The notes: generated by a model from the sequence alone, not told the origin. Counted from the first letter of the stretch, positions 53,789 through 63,679 are shown. The stretch: DNA of 64,000 nucleotides from JAZBPO01 sp963691775 (GCA_963691775.1 OY829369.1:1054001-1118000); one strand, 5' to 3'. Numbers and translations: made by a program.

Positions 53789-55038
53789 TCAGCCGGCTCG
53801 TTACCCTCGTCGGAATCTTCTCGCTCCGCGCGTCGGGCATCCTGCTGCAGATGCTTGTCCTGCTGCTCGTCGGCCGCATCATCGGTCCTGCCGGCGTCGG
53901 CGCGATGCAGACCTTTCTGTCCTGGACAACCACTCTCGGCGAGACTGCGGCCGCGGGGCTACCCGTGGAAGCCATGCGCCGCTACGCGCGCAAAGGCCCG
54001 GGCGAACGCCAGCTCTTTCGCGACTATCTGAGGCGCATCGGCTCTCTCACGCTCCTTGTCTTCGCGGGCGCCTGCCTCGCATTGCTCGCGGAGCTGTTCG
54101 AACTGGGAGCCGCGCTCGCGCCCTTGCTGCTCAGCGTACCGGCGTTCGCGGTTGCGCGGCTCGGCGCGGAAGGCTTGAAGGCAAGAGGCAGGATCGTCTT
54201 CGGCATCGCCGTGGAGACGGCAGGATCGCCGGCTCTTGCCTTCCTCACGCTCACCGCCGGATATCTCGACTGGCTCACGATCACGCCGGTGATGATCACC
54301 GGCGCCTACGCCGCCGGCTTCCTCGCCGCCGCGTGCATGCTCGCGCTGCGCCTGTACGCCGACCTGAGCGCAAGTGGAGATGCGCCGCCGCTGAAGTGGG
54401 TAGACCACTCGCCCTTCTGGATCACCTCCCTCGTCAGCATCGTCTTTCTGAACCTGCCTTTCTTGCTCTTGCCGCTGTTCGCGAGCGCCGAGGAAATCGG
54501 CGCGTTCGCACTTGCGTTCAAGCTCCTCAACATCGTAACGACCATCCTGATCATGCTCGGCGCCCTCTACGGCCCGAAGTTCGCGCGCTGCGCACAGGAC
54601 GACGACATTGCCGGCATGTTCGGACTCCTGCGCCAGACGCAGCTGGTCTCAGCGGCGCTGTATCTCCCGGTCGCGCTCATGCTCATCCTGTTTTACGACA
54701 GGATTCACCCGATCTTCGGCCCGGGCTTTGAGTCGGGCGGCGCGTTCCTGATTGCGCTTGCCGTGGGCCAGGGCGTGAACGCGGCCACTGGCCTGCCCGG
54801 CCTCATGCTCAACATGTCCGGGCACGGGCGCACTGAAGCAATCATTCTTTCCATAGCGCTTGCGCTAGCGCTCGCGGCAACCCTGGTCGCGGGCGCCGCG
54901 CTGGGCGCGGAGGGCATCGCGTGGGTCTGCGCTGCCGCCGCGGCCGGCAAAAGCATTGCGTCCTGGACCGCCGCTCACCTTGTGCATGGGGGCTTTCTGA
55001 CCACAGACGCCCGCCGCATGCAGGAGATCTCGCCATGA
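53785..55038 (+). CDS. polysaccharide flippase (Wzx/MOP-like)
   Basis: 417 residues, about 12 helices. N-terminal VTLVGIFSLRASGILLQMLVLLL, ARYARKG-type cytoplasmic loop and LNLPFLLLPLFASAEEIGAFALAFKLLN (cut) match the MOP superfamily of lipid-linked oligosaccharide flippases. GTG start overlaps the glycosyltransferase stop (GTGA). Exports repeat units across the inner membrane; the following gene is coupled by ATGA. Confidence 0.87.
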   Translation: MISRLVTLVGIFSLRASGILLQMLVLLLVGRIIGPAGVGAMQTFLSWTTTLGETAAAGLPVEAMRRYARKGPGERQLFRDYLRRIGSLTLLVFAGACLALLAELFELGAALAPLLLSVPAFAVARLGAEGLKARGRIVFGIAVETAGSPALAFLTLTAGYLDWLTITPVMITGAYAAGFLAAACMLALRLYADLSASGDAPPLKWVDHSPFWITSLVSIVFLNLPFLLLPLFASAEEIGAFALAFKLLNIVTTILIMLGALYGPKFARCAQDDDIAGMFGLLRQTQLVSAALYLPVALMLILFYDRIHPIFGPGFESGGAFLIALAVGQGVNAATGLPGLMLNMSGHGRTEAIILSIALALALAATLVAGAALGAEGIAWVCAAAAAGKSIASWTAAHLVHGGFLTTDARRMQEISP

Positions 55039-55988
55039 GCACTTTCGACTTCCTGATCATTGGCGCGCAGAAGTCCGCGACAACTTCGCTCTTCAGATAT
55101 CTGGAAGCGCACGACCACATCGCCATGCCAGCGGCTAAAGAGACGCCGCTATTTACCGATGAAGTCTCGGAAACGGACATTGAAGCCTTCTTCGCCCGGG
55201 AGCTGCCCGGCACCGAAGGCCGGCTTGCAGGCAAGGCGACCCCCCAATACATGTGCGATGAGCGAATCCCGGCGCGCATTCACGCCCACAACCCCCGATG
55301 CAAGCTGATTGCCGTACTACGCGATCCGATAGACCGCGCCTGGTCCCAGTACCGTATGAACCTGCGCCGGGAACATGAAACGCGCGATTTCGACACCGCC
55401 GCAGTCGCCTTGCTGGAGGAAAACGCTCTCACGCGCGCCCGCGCGGGTTCGCCGCCCCTGCACAGCGAGCGCTACGAAGACGAAGGCGACTTCTACATCG
55501 CCTGGAGTGAATACGGACGCATTCTCGAGCGCTATGTGGCCCTGTTCGGCCGGGCGCAGATGCTTGTGCTGTTCATGGACGAGCTCAGCGAGAAGCCCGA
55601 GGAAACGTTGGATCGGGTGCTCACCTTTCTTTGCCTGAGGCCGGGCTACCGCCCGAGCAATCTCGGCGAGGTGGCCCACAGGGGCGGCGACGGCGTCATC
55701 GTGCCACCCGCCTTCAAGAACGGCCTGCGCAGCTTCCCGCCAATCGCCTGGCTCTGGGATAGGGTGCCCGGCAAGCATCAGGGCACGATTCGCTACTGGT
55801 ATGAGCAGTTCAACGTGCGCAAAACACCTCGGGCGTATGAACTCTCGCCCTTCGTCGAATCACGTCTGCAGGCGCATTTCGCGAACGACGCGAAGCTGCT
55901 GCATCGAGCAACAGGCGTATCGGCCCCCTGGCTGAAGCGATATGCATCGCAAGATGCGAAACCACAGGCTCGGGAGGCAATCGCATAA
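55035..55988 (+). CDS. sulfotransferase
   Basis: 317 residues. PAPS-dependent: 5'-phosphosulfate loop IIGAQKSATTSLF (residues 7-19) and 3'-phosphate motif RDPIDRAWSQYRMN. Similar to heparan-type sulfotransferases in bacteria. Suggests the exported polysaccharide is sulfated. Last gene of operon 1; no terminator seen, and the next transcript starts about 85 bases on from its own sigma-54 element. Confidence 0.9.
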   Translation: MSTFDFLIIGAQKSATTSLFRYLEAHDHIAMPAAKETPLFTDEVSETDIEAFFARELPGTEGRLAGKATPQYMCDERIPARIHAHNPRCKLIAVLRDPIDRAWSQYRMNLRREHETRDFDTAAVALLEENALTRARAGSPPLHSERYEDEGDFYIAWSEYGRILERYVALFGRAQMLVLFMDELSEKPEETLDRVLTFLCLRPGYRPSNLGEVAHRGGDGVIVPPAFKNGLRSFPPIAWLWDRVPGKHQGTIRYWYEQFNVRKTPRAYELSPFVESRLQAHFANDAKLLHRATGVSAPWLKRYASQDAKPQAREAIA

Positions 55989-56046
55989 TGCGAATTCGCG
56001 CGCGCCCGACGTCATCAAGTGATTGATATGAGGGCACTTGGACCAC

Positions 56047-56061
56047 TGGCACATGCGTTGC
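56047..56061 (+). promoter_or_regulatory. sigma-54 promoter of export operon
   Basis: TGGCAC-ATGCG-TTGC, an exact match to the -24/-12 consensus, 40 bases before ATG 56101. It rules out the upstream in-frame starts at 56038 and 56053 because the transcript would begin near 56073. A GCAACG/CGTTGC inverted repeat (about 56056-56077) straddles the -12. Confidence 0.8.
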
Positions 56062-56100
56062 GATGCAATTCGCAACGACCGAAGTGATCCGATCGATACC

Positions 56101-59100
56101 ATGGACGCGAAGCGCCTCGACAATTCGAAGACGATCCTGGGCACAGCCATTCTCCTGCTCGCCTCCTTCGATATCTCCAGTGCACTCGCAGCAACGGATC
56201 CGATCTTCGAGTCCCTTCAGTACCGGCAGGAGGTTTCCTATCTCGAGGCCGCGCCGAGCGGCGATGACCCCCCCATCGTGGACGAGATCGGCAGCTTCGT
56301 CATAACGCCCGTAGCCGATGAGGAGCCCGAAGAGGAGTCCAAGCTCGAACTCGAGGCAGCGGACCTCGCAAGCCAGCCCTCCCTTGCCGAAACCCGGCAG
56401 ACCCAAGCGCTACAGGACGATCTGCGTCTGTTTGGCCACGAGCTCTTCCGCCAGCTGCCGACCACCTTCACACCTGTGCGCAACGTTCCGGTGCCGGGTA
56501 ACTACATCATCGGCCCGGGAGACAATCTGATCGTCCAGCTATTCGGCAAGCGCAACGTCGAATACAACCTTGTCGTCACCCGAGAGAGCCGCCTGCTCAT
56601 TCCCGAGTTCGGCCCCGTGCAGGTCGGTGGTCTCACCTTCGACGAGGCGCGCAACCTCATCGTCACGGGCTTCGAGCAACGCGCGATCGGCGCCAATGCC
56701 GTTGTCACCATGGGCGAGCTGCGCACGCTCCAGATTCGCCTGACCGGGGACGTCATCGCCCCCGGCACCTACACGATCAATGGCCTCACCACGCTCGTCG
56801 ACGCCCTGCTCACTACGGGCGGCATCCGGCCGAGCGGCTCCCTGCGCAACATCCGGGTCATCCGCGACGGCGCGCTGGTCGCAACGCTCGATCTCTACGA
56901 CCTTCTGCTCAGGGGCGATGCAGGCGACGACATTGGCCTTCGACACAATGACGTCATCTTTGTCCCCCCCCTTGGCGAGATCGTCTACATCGGCGGCGAG
57001 GTCCAGCGCCCGGCCATCTACGAGCTCGACGGCGAGGGCACGCTCGCCCAGGTGCTTGCGCTCGCGGGCGGCATGCTGCCCACGGCTTCGATCGCCGACT
57101 CTCATATCGAGCGCATCAGCCCTGCCGGCTACAAGACCATCATCGACCTCGGCAAAACAGCGCTGACCACGCAGGTCCGTTCCGGGGACTTCGTGCGCAT
57201 CCTCTCTACGGATGAATACCTCGACGATGTCGTCATCCTTTCAGGCCACGTCCGCCGCCCGGGCGCGTACGAGTGGACCCAGGGCCTGCGCGCATCCGAC
57301 CTGCTGCGCAACGCCAGCCAGTTGCTGCGCAACGCAGATCTCGAGTTCGCGGTGATCAAGCGGGAACACCCGTACACGCGGCGCACGGAAGTGTTCTACC
57401 TCGACCTCGACGACCTCGTGAATCCGCGCGACGACGTGCTCCTGCCCCGCGATGAGCTGATCATCTTCGATCTCGGTCGCGATCGATCGGAGCAGCTGAG
57501 TCAGGTAATCGACGAGCTCGAGGTCCAGGCCACCGCTTACGACCCCGCACCAGTTTTTGATCTTGCCGGCCATTCGCGTTTCACGGGGCGCTTCCCGCTC
57601 CAGCGCGGCATCCGACTCCTCGACGCGATGTGGATGGGGGGCGGAATTCGCCATGGGGTCGACGGCGCATACGCCATGATCGTCCGCCAGCGCATCAGCA
57701 ATGGCGAGCTGCGCCCGATCGAGGTCAGCCTCGCAGCCGCGATGCTGGCACCCGATTCGGGCGCCAACCCGGAGATACAGGCCGGCGATCACATCTATCT
57801 GTTCAACGACAGCGCCCTCCGTCAGGAGGTGTTGCAATCGGAGCTCGACGGCTTGGAACAGCAGGCCCAACTCACGCGTGAGCGGCGCATCGTGCACGCC
57901 GTCGGCATGCTCAAGAGCCCTGGGGACTTTCCGCTCACCACGGAGATGCGGGCCAGCGATCTTGTCTGTGCCGCCGCCGGCGCGACCCTGGACGCCGACG
58001 GGCTGATCGCAGAACTCTCTCGCTACAAGGAAGTGGCCGGCGATCCACAAATCAGCCACGTCTTCCTCGACGCGGCCTACCTCATAGACAGGTGCGAGCA
58101 GCGCCGCCGCGCCGCTGCCGAAGTGCTCGACCTAGCGGCGCGCGACATCCTCACGCGCAGGAACCAGGTCGTACAGACGCTTCCCGACGTCATCGACCCC
58201 ATCCGCTTCGAATTCGGCAAGGCCGACGTCAGCGTTCGCCAGGTTGCCCGCCTTCAGCAGCAGCTTGAGCAATACGCGCGACCCGGTCACGACGTGGTCG
58301 TGGTCCTCACTGGGCACACGGACTCTATCCGCCTGACGCCCGCCCTGGCCTCGATCTACGGCACGAATTACGGCCTTTCGATGGCCCGTGCCCAGGAAGT
58401 CGCGATGATCATTCATGAGCGCATTCCGACCGCAAACATCGAGACGCGCGGAGAGGGGGAGTTTCGACCCATCGCGACGAACAGCACCGACGAAGGTCGT
58501 CGCTTGAATCGCCGCGTGGAGGTGAGCATCGAAGTGGTCCGCCACGATCCGCCCCTCGATCTCGCATTCGCCGACGACGCGCGCCTGGATCCCGCCTCAC
58601 GCCGCCTCGACGACCCCCGGGACCCGGTACTTCAACCGTCCGATCAGCTCGCATTCGCGCAGCGCCCGGATTGGACACCGATCGCGCGCATCGAGCTTGC
58701 CGGCGAGGTCATGCGCCCGGGCTTCTACGTGATTGATCGAAACGAGACGCTCTGTGAAGTCGTCGAGCGCGCCGGGGGCCTGACGCGCAACGCGTGGAGC
58801 TATGGCGCCTACTTCACCCGGCGGTCGGCCCTCAAACGCCAGCAGGACACGCTGGATGCGATTCAGGACCAGATCGACGATCTCATGCTGGACCTGTCGA
58901 TCTCCCACTCCGCCAACAATGCCGACAAGACGCCGAGCAGCAGTGACAAGGACGAGTTCTACAAGGTGTTTCAGCGCTTGCAGCGCGCCAGACCCACCGG
59001 CCGGGAGGTGATCAACCTCGATCGCGCTCTTCGATGCGATCGCTTCGAGGACATCGTGCTCGAGGATGGCGATCGCCTGGAGGTGCCGCTGCGCCCGCGC

Positions 59101-59424
59101 CAGGTCACGGTCATGGGGCAGGTCTATGTCCCCACGTCTCATCGGTGGGAGAAGAATCGCTCGATCCGCGACTATATCGAGCTCTCGGGTGGCGAGACGG
59201 TGCTCGGGCGGGAACAGGACGCCTACGCGGTACTCGCAAACGGAGAAGTGGTCAGCATTCGCCGCGGTCTGCGGGGCGGCAGCCGCTTCCATAACCAGAA
59301 GCCCGAGCCCGGGGCCATGATCTACGTGCCCCTCGACGTCGATCGCATGAACACCACGGAACGAATCCAGGCCTGGACCCGCTCGATCTTCGAGGTCGCG
59401 GTGCTCGCCGGGATCGTGCTCTGA
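56101..59424 (+). CDS. giant polysaccharide export protein: SLBB repeats with internal OmpA domain
   Basis: 1107 residues, Wza-like. Signal peptide to about 31 (ILLLASFDISSALA-A), no lipobox. Poly_export domain at about 134-205 (YIIGPGDNLIVQLFGK, SRLLIPEFGPVQVGGLTFDEA), then five SLBB-like units (starting near 208, 296, 378, 484, 595). An OmpA-type peptidoglycan-binding domain follows at about 695-815: IRFEFGKADV, LTGHTDSI, GLSMARAQEVA, GEGEFRPIATNSTDEGRRLNRRVEV (cut). Two more SLBB-like units follow (about 863 and 1003) and a short hydrophobic end (IFEVAVLAGIVL). An OmpA domain inside a Wza-like protein is unusual. First gene of operon 2. Confidence 0.88.
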   Translation: MDAKRLDNSKTILGTAILLLASFDISSALAATDPIFESLQYRQEVSYLEAAPSGDDPPIVDEIGSFVITPVADEEPEEESKLELEAADLASQPSLAETRQTQALQDDLRLFGHELFRQLPTTFTPVRNVPVPGNYIIGPGDNLIVQLFGKRNVEYNLVVTRESRLLIPEFGPVQVGGLTFDEARNLIVTGFEQRAIGANAVVTMGELRTLQIRLTGDVIAPGTYTINGLTTLVDALLTTGGIRPSGSLRNIRVIRDGALVATLDLYDLLLRGDAGDDIGLRHNDVIFVPPLGEIVYIGGEVQRPAIYELDGEGTLAQVLALAGGMLPTASIADSHIERISPAGYKTIIDLGKTALTTQVRSGDFVRILSTDEYLDDVVILSGHVRRPGAYEWTQGLRASDLLRNASQLLRNADLEFAVIKREHPYTRRTEVFYLDLDDLVNPRDDVLLPRDELIIFDLGRDRSEQLSQVIDELEVQATAYDPAPVFDLAGHSRFTGRFPLQRGIRLLDAMWMGGGIRHGVDGAYAMIVRQRISNGELRPIEVSLAAAMLAPDSGANPEIQAGDHIYLFNDSALRQEVLQSELDGLEQQAQLTRERRIVHAVGMLKSPGDFPLTTEMRASDLVCAAAGATLDADGLIAELSRYKEVAGDPQISHVFLDAAYLIDRCEQRRRAAAEVLDLAARDILTRRNQVVQTLPDVIDPIRFEFGKADVSVRQVARLQQQLEQYARPGHDVVVVLTGHTDSIRLTPALASIYGTNYGLSMARAQEVAMIIHERIPTANIETRGEGEFRPIATNSTDEGRRLNRRVEVSIEVVRHDPPLDLAFADDARLDPASRRLDDPRDPVLQPSDQLAFAQRPDWTPIARIELAGEVMRPGFYVIDRNETLCEVVERAGGLTRNAWSYGAYFTRRSALKRQQDTLDAIQDQIDDLMLDLSISHSANNADKTPSSSDKDEFYKVFQRLQRARPTGREVINLDRALRCDRFEDIVLEDGDRLEVPLRPRQVTVMGQVYVPTSHRWEKNRSIRDYIELSGGETVLGREQDAYAVLANGEVVSIRRGLRGGSRFHNQKPEPGAMIYVPLDVDRMNTTERIQAWTRSIFEVAVLAGIVL

Positions 59425-59437
59425 CGGGAGCCCTGCA

Positions 59438-60394
59438 ATGGACCAGAGCAATTCCACCGATGGCTTCGCAGAGCTGGAGGTCGACGTCCTCCACTATGTT
59501 CAGGCGGTCCTCGACAATATCTTTCTCATCATCGCGGTGGCGCTTGCCTGCGGCGCTGCCGTCTACGCCTACTCGCTGACGATGGAGGACACCTATGAAT
59601 CCTCGATCATCGTCAACGCACTCGATTCGGGCGATCCCGGCGACATACAGGCCGACGAACGCCGCGCACCCGAGGTCCTGACGCTCGTCGAGCACGGCTT
59701 CGTCATGGGCTCAAGCCGCGACAACTACCTCTACGTGCTCCTGCGCAAGATGCGCTCACGCCAGTTCACGCTCGGGTTCATGCAGAAGCACGGCATCTTC
59801 CAGGCCATCTTTCCGCAAGCGTGGGACAGGACAACAGCTACCTGGCGACCCGGGATGGAGTCGCTCGAGATCGATGCCTTCAAGATGTTCGCGGAGAACA
59901 TTCGCATCCTGGAGCGCGATACCGAAACGGACATCGTCACCCTGCGCATCCGCTGGAAGGACCCAAGTCTCGCCCGCGACTGGGCCAACGCTTATGTCGC
60001 GGACTTCAACGAATACATCCGCGCGAAGACACTTGCCGAAGTGAGCCGAAAACAGGACTTCCTGACCGCGGAACTGGCGCGCTCCGACATCGTTGAGCTG
60101 CAACAGTCCATCTATCGCCTCATAGAGGCACAAACCGCCGTCGCCATGCTGGCCAATGCACGAGACGAATTCGTTCTCGAGGTCATCGATCCCGCGATCA
60201 TCGCCGTCGACAGGTATAGCCCGGCGCGCAAGCGCATGACCTTCTTCGGGCTCATTCTGGGCGGCATGCTGACGATTGCAGCGGTCATCGCCCGCGTCAT
60301 GCTGCAGCGCTTCCTCGCCATGCTGGCTACCGCACGCGCAGCCGCCCCGCTCCGCGCGAGCGAAACGCAGAACCGCGGGGTGGCTCCGGGATGA
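59438..60394 (+). CDS. Wzz/PCP-type chain length protein, without kinase domain
   Basis: 318 residues. Two membrane helices, about 27-48 (IFLIIAVALACGAAVYAYSL) and 268-290 (MTFFGLILGGMLTIAAVIARV), with a periplasmic domain between. Ends with a cytoplasmic tail of 30 residues and no BY-kinase. The Pro-rich motif before helix 2 is weak (PARKRMTFFG). Sets chain length or gates the export channel. Starts 13 bases after the export gene; its stop overlaps the next start (ATGA). Confidence 0.83.
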   Translation: MDQSNSTDGFAELEVDVLHYVQAVLDNIFLIIAVALACGAAVYAYSLTMEDTYESSIIVNALDSGDPGDIQADERRAPEVLTLVEHGFVMGSSRDNYLYVLLRKMRSRQFTLGFMQKHGIFQAIFPQAWDRTTATWRPGMESLEIDAFKMFAENIRILERDTETDIVTLRIRWKDPSLARDWANAYVADFNEYIRAKTLAEVSRKQDFLTAELARSDIVELQQSIYRLIEAQTAVAMLANARDEFVLEVIDPAIIAVDRYSPARKRMTFFGLILGGMLTIAAVIARVMLQRFLAMLATARAAAPLRASETQNRGVAPG

Positions 60395-61950
60395 GCGCAA
60401 TCCACCCCAGCAGAGCGCCGCTGCGGCGCGAAGGCTTCAATTCGCTCGGAATTCTTGTCGACCGCCTCACCCTGTCAGGCGCTGTCGATCGCATTCTGGA
60501 GATGGTCGATCAAGGTCGCGAGGACTGCGTCGCGCGGCTGGTGGCAACCTTGAACGTCGACTTCCTGGTCAATGCGCTCGGGTATTCGCACGCCCGCCCG
60601 AGAAATCCGGAGCTGCTCGAGATCCTCCGCTCTGCAGACCTGGTCACCGCCGACGGATTCCCGATCGTGCTGCTCAGCCGGATCATGGGAGCGCCTGTTC
60701 CGGGCCGAGTCACCGGTTCCGATCTCGTGCCCGCCCTCGCCGCGCGCGCCGCCCGCAGCGGAGCCTCGATCTATCTGTTGGGCGGCGTGCCCGGCAGCGC
60801 AGAAGAAGCGGCCGAGAGGCTGGCTGCACACAATCCGGGCCTGCGTATCGCCGGCACCTCCTCACCCACGGTGCATACAGAAGGAGCAGGCATCGCACTC
60901 AGTGCGATACGAGACAAGGATCTCGTCGACGCAATCAACGCGACCGGCGCCGATATCTTGCTCATAGGATTCGGCAATCCGAAGCAGGAGCAGTGGTGGT
61001 ACCGCAATCGAAAGCGCCTGAGGGTACCGGTCGCCATCGGCATTGGCGGCACCTTCGAATTCATCGCTGGCCGCACAAAGCGCGCACCCGAGCGCATCCA
61101 ACGGCTGAATCTCGAATGGGTTTACCGCATCACTCAAGACCCGAAGCGCTTGTGGAAACGCTACAGCGTCGGCCTCGTAAAGCTCGCAGCGTTGACCACG
61201 CCGGTACTGCTTCAGCGTCTGCAAGAGAACCTGCGCAGGCCTTTCATGGGCCCGGCCGGTCGGATCACATCGAACACCCTACGCACGGCAAGCGGCGAGG
61301 ACATTCGCACGGCCGCCCTACCGAGATGGGTGACGGCGGAGTGCCTCGAGCAGCTGATCAGCGAGATCGAAGGCGAGGGTCGCGGGCAAGCAACGCTCAT
61401 TGACATGGCCCGAGTCCGCCAGGTGGAGCTCGCCGCAAGCCACATTCTGTTCAAGCTTTCCCGCGCCTTCGACAGCGGCCAGCTACCCGGCGCCCTCATC
61501 GACGTTCCAGCTCGGGTTGCGCGTCAATTCGAGGCCTGCAGGATTCTCGACGCCTGCAACCCAGTCAGTCATGAACTCCAGCACTACGAAATCGGTTCGA
61601 GGGGGCTGCGCGACGCCGAGCAGGCCCGCATCGAAACCTTCGTGCTCGCGAACGCTACCGTTGTCTATCTCGGCGGCCACCTCGACGGCGAAGCAATTGA
61701 CGCGCTCGACCTCGACGCGCAGCTGACCGCGCTCGCGAAACCGCATGGCTGCATAGTCGATCTGCGCCACGCGCGCAGCATCGAATCGGTCGGACTTGCC
61801 CGCCTGAGCCTTATCGCGGGGCACGCAGACATCTCCCTGTCCGGAGTGAGTCCAGCCGTGCGCGCGCAGATCGAACGCGCAGAGCTGGGCGGCGAATTCA
61901 GGATCGTCCCAGACCAGGAACTGCGCTCACTGCTGTTCGCCGGACTCTGA
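60391..61950 (+). CDS. WecG/TagA/CpsF glycosyltransferase fused to two STAS-like domains
   Basis: 519 residues. Residues 1-260 are a WecG/TagA/CpsF (GT26) enzyme: ATLNVDFLV, ADGFPIVLLSRI, TGSDLVPALAARAA, YLLGGVPGSAEEAAERL, LLIGFGNPKQEQWW, GIGGTFEFIAGRTKRAP. It adds N-acetyl-mannosamine-type sugars to lipid intermediates. From about 300, two STAS-like units: TLIDMARVRQVELAASHILFKL and, after about 90 residues, ATVVYLGGHLDGEAIDALDLDAQ then CIVDLRHARSIESVGLARLSLI. STAS domains bind protein partners. The fusion is not familiar. ATG overlaps the Wzz-like stop; the next gene begins 4 bases after. Confidence 0.85.
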   Translation: MSAIHPSRAPLRREGFNSLGILVDRLTLSGAVDRILEMVDQGREDCVARLVATLNVDFLVNALGYSHARPRNPELLEILRSADLVTADGFPIVLLSRIMGAPVPGRVTGSDLVPALAARAARSGASIYLLGGVPGSAEEAAERLAAHNPGLRIAGTSSPTVHTEGAGIALSAIRDKDLVDAINATGADILLIGFGNPKQEQWWYRNRKRLRVPVAIGIGGTFEFIAGRTKRAPERIQRLNLEWVYRITQDPKRLWKRYSVGLVKLAALTTPVLLQRLQENLRRPFMGPAGRITSNTLRTASGEDIRTAALPRWVTAECLEQLISEIEGEGRGQATLIDMARVRQVELAASHILFKLSRAFDSGQLPGALIDVPARVARQFEACRILDACNPVSHELQHYEIGSRGLRDAEQARIETFVLANATVVYLGGHLDGEAIDALDLDAQLTALAKPHGCIVDLRHARSIESVGLARLSLIAGHADISLSGVSPAVRAQIERAELGGEFRIVPDQELRSLLFAGL

Positions 61951-61954
61951 AGCC

Positions 61955-62932
61955 ATGGACACGTTCGCACACATCGTCATCCTCAACTGGAACGGCTGGA
62001 AGGATACGGTTGAGTGTCTTGAGTCCCTTCGCGCCCTCGAAGGCGTCGCGCACCGCGTCGTCGTCTGTGACAACGGTTCAAGTGACAACAGCCTTTTGCA
62101 CCTCCGCCAATGGGCACGCGACCAGGGCGTCGAGACGCTGGAAATCGACGGCGCCGGCGCAGCCACCCCGCGCGGCAGCATCACCGCAGAACTCGTACTG
62201 GTCGATAACGGCGCCAACATCGGGTTTGCAGCGGGTAGCAACACGGGCCTGCGCTTTGCCCTCGCATGTGAGGAGACAACCCACGTTTGGCTTCTCAACA
62301 ACGACACGATCGTCGAGCCACGCGCCCTCCAGGCGATGGTAGAACGCATGGCTGGAGACCCGCGAACCGGCGTCTGCGGATCGCTTGTGAAATTCTATGA
62401 TGATCCACGGGTGATTCAGTTCATTGGCGGCGCCCGGTTCGACTACCGCAGCGGCATTGGTGCCATGGGCGAGGGCCGCTATCGCAGCGATTCGGAACAC
62501 ATCGACTTTCGCCGCATCGAACAGGAGCTTGACTACATAACCGGCTGCACCATGCTTGTCAGTCGCGAGTTCCTCGAGGACGTGGGCCTGATGGAAGAGG
62601 GCTATTTCCTCTACTACGAGGAAATCGACTGGGCCATCCGCTACCGCGATCGCTGGCGCCATGTTGTTGCAGAGGACTCCATCGTCCTGCACAAGGAAGG
62701 CAGTTCGATCGGCTCTGCATCGATGAAGAAATCCGCATCACCCCTTGCCGACTACTACATGGCGCGCAGCAAACTGCTGTTCATGTCCCGCCACCGGCGC
62801 GCCTGGTCACTATGGGCCCGCCTGCTGACCATCGCTCAAGCGATCAATCGCGCCCGTCGCATGCAGTGGGGCAACGTGCGCGCCCTGCTCTACGCTGTCC
62901 TGGGACGGCGCTTTCCCGGCGCGGCCGTCTGA
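61955..62932 (+). CDS. glycosyltransferase family 2 (rhamnosyl-like)
   Basis: 325 residues, GT-A fold. HIVILNWNGWKDTVECLESL start, VVVCDNGSSDNS, GFAAGSNTGLRFAL, WLLNNDTIVEP (DxD-type), TGCTMLVSREFLEDVG, and YYEEIDWAIRYRD motif of rhamnosyltransferases. Last gene of operon 2. Confidence 0.9.
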   Translation: MDTFAHIVILNWNGWKDTVECLESLRALEGVAHRVVVCDNGSSDNSLLHLRQWARDQGVETLEIDGAGAATPRGSITAELVLVDNGANIGFAAGSNTGLRFALACEETTHVWLLNNDTIVEPRALQAMVERMAGDPRTGVCGSLVKFYDDPRVIQFIGGARFDYRSGIGAMGEGRYRSDSEHIDFRRIEQELDYITGCTMLVSREFLEDVGLMEEGYFLYYEEIDWAIRYRDRWRHVVAEDSIVLHKEGSSIGSASMKKSASPLADYYMARSKLLFMSRHRRAWSLWARLLTIAQAINRARRMQWGNVRALLYAVLGRRFPGAAV

Positions 62933-63679
62933 CCACACCCCGCAGACGCTTCCGGCCTCGGCCTCGGCCCCGACGCCTCGATCGACACGCGTTACGGAAC
63001 TTCTGATCAATCAGCGCTCAGCAGCTGAGCGTGAATCTGACTCCCGTGCGGCAACGCGGAGCGCAGGTCCAGGGAAAGGGCCCTCTGGCCCGGAGCCATC
63101 ATCGCCAGTGGTCGCGCGCGCGGGCCGCGGACGTGCGCCCGGTGCAGGCAGGAAGACCGGCCGGGCGCCCTGTTGCAAAAGCATCCTCGTCAAGCGGAAC
63201 GTTTCCGTGACGCGACAGGATCGACCAAGCGCACATCTATCGAACCACCGCCATTGCTCTGTGCTCGCCGCCCGCTCCGAAATGGCCGCGAAGCTGCCAA
63301 GGTGAACTTCGTTGCGGGCCGGGGATGAACCAGGGCAAAACTGCGATCTTCGTCCCCCGTCTGGCAGGACCCGCCGATCATCCGTTGCTACAGGGTTGAT
63401 CTCGGCCCGGGACAAGTGCGGCCGAGGCGCCAGAACGCACCCTGCACCTCGGCACCGCCATCGGAATACGCCGGTGCGCGCAGCGTTCCGCGCGGGCAGG
63501 CTCGAGAACGGTCGAGCATCGCGCTTGGCCCCCGCAGCCTTCCCTTTTCGCAAAGAACAGCCGGCTTGGGTTCGCAATACGCAAGCCGCATTGCGCGATC
63601 TGCGCAGCGCACTGGGCGGAATGCACGTTAACCCAGTTAACCCTCTTTAGATTCAATGACTTGCTAGGCCTTTCAGCGC
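62933..63679. other. gene-free stretch before the final gene
   Basis: About 750 bases without a supported gene. Frames across it lack motifs. Composition shifts from very GC-rich to more AT-rich near the end, where the sigma-54 element lies. I see no terminator. Confidence 0.45.

Noticed and set aside
56038..56100. Upstream in-frame starts of the export gene
   Set aside because: They lie at or inside the sigma-54 promoter and would not be in the transcript.
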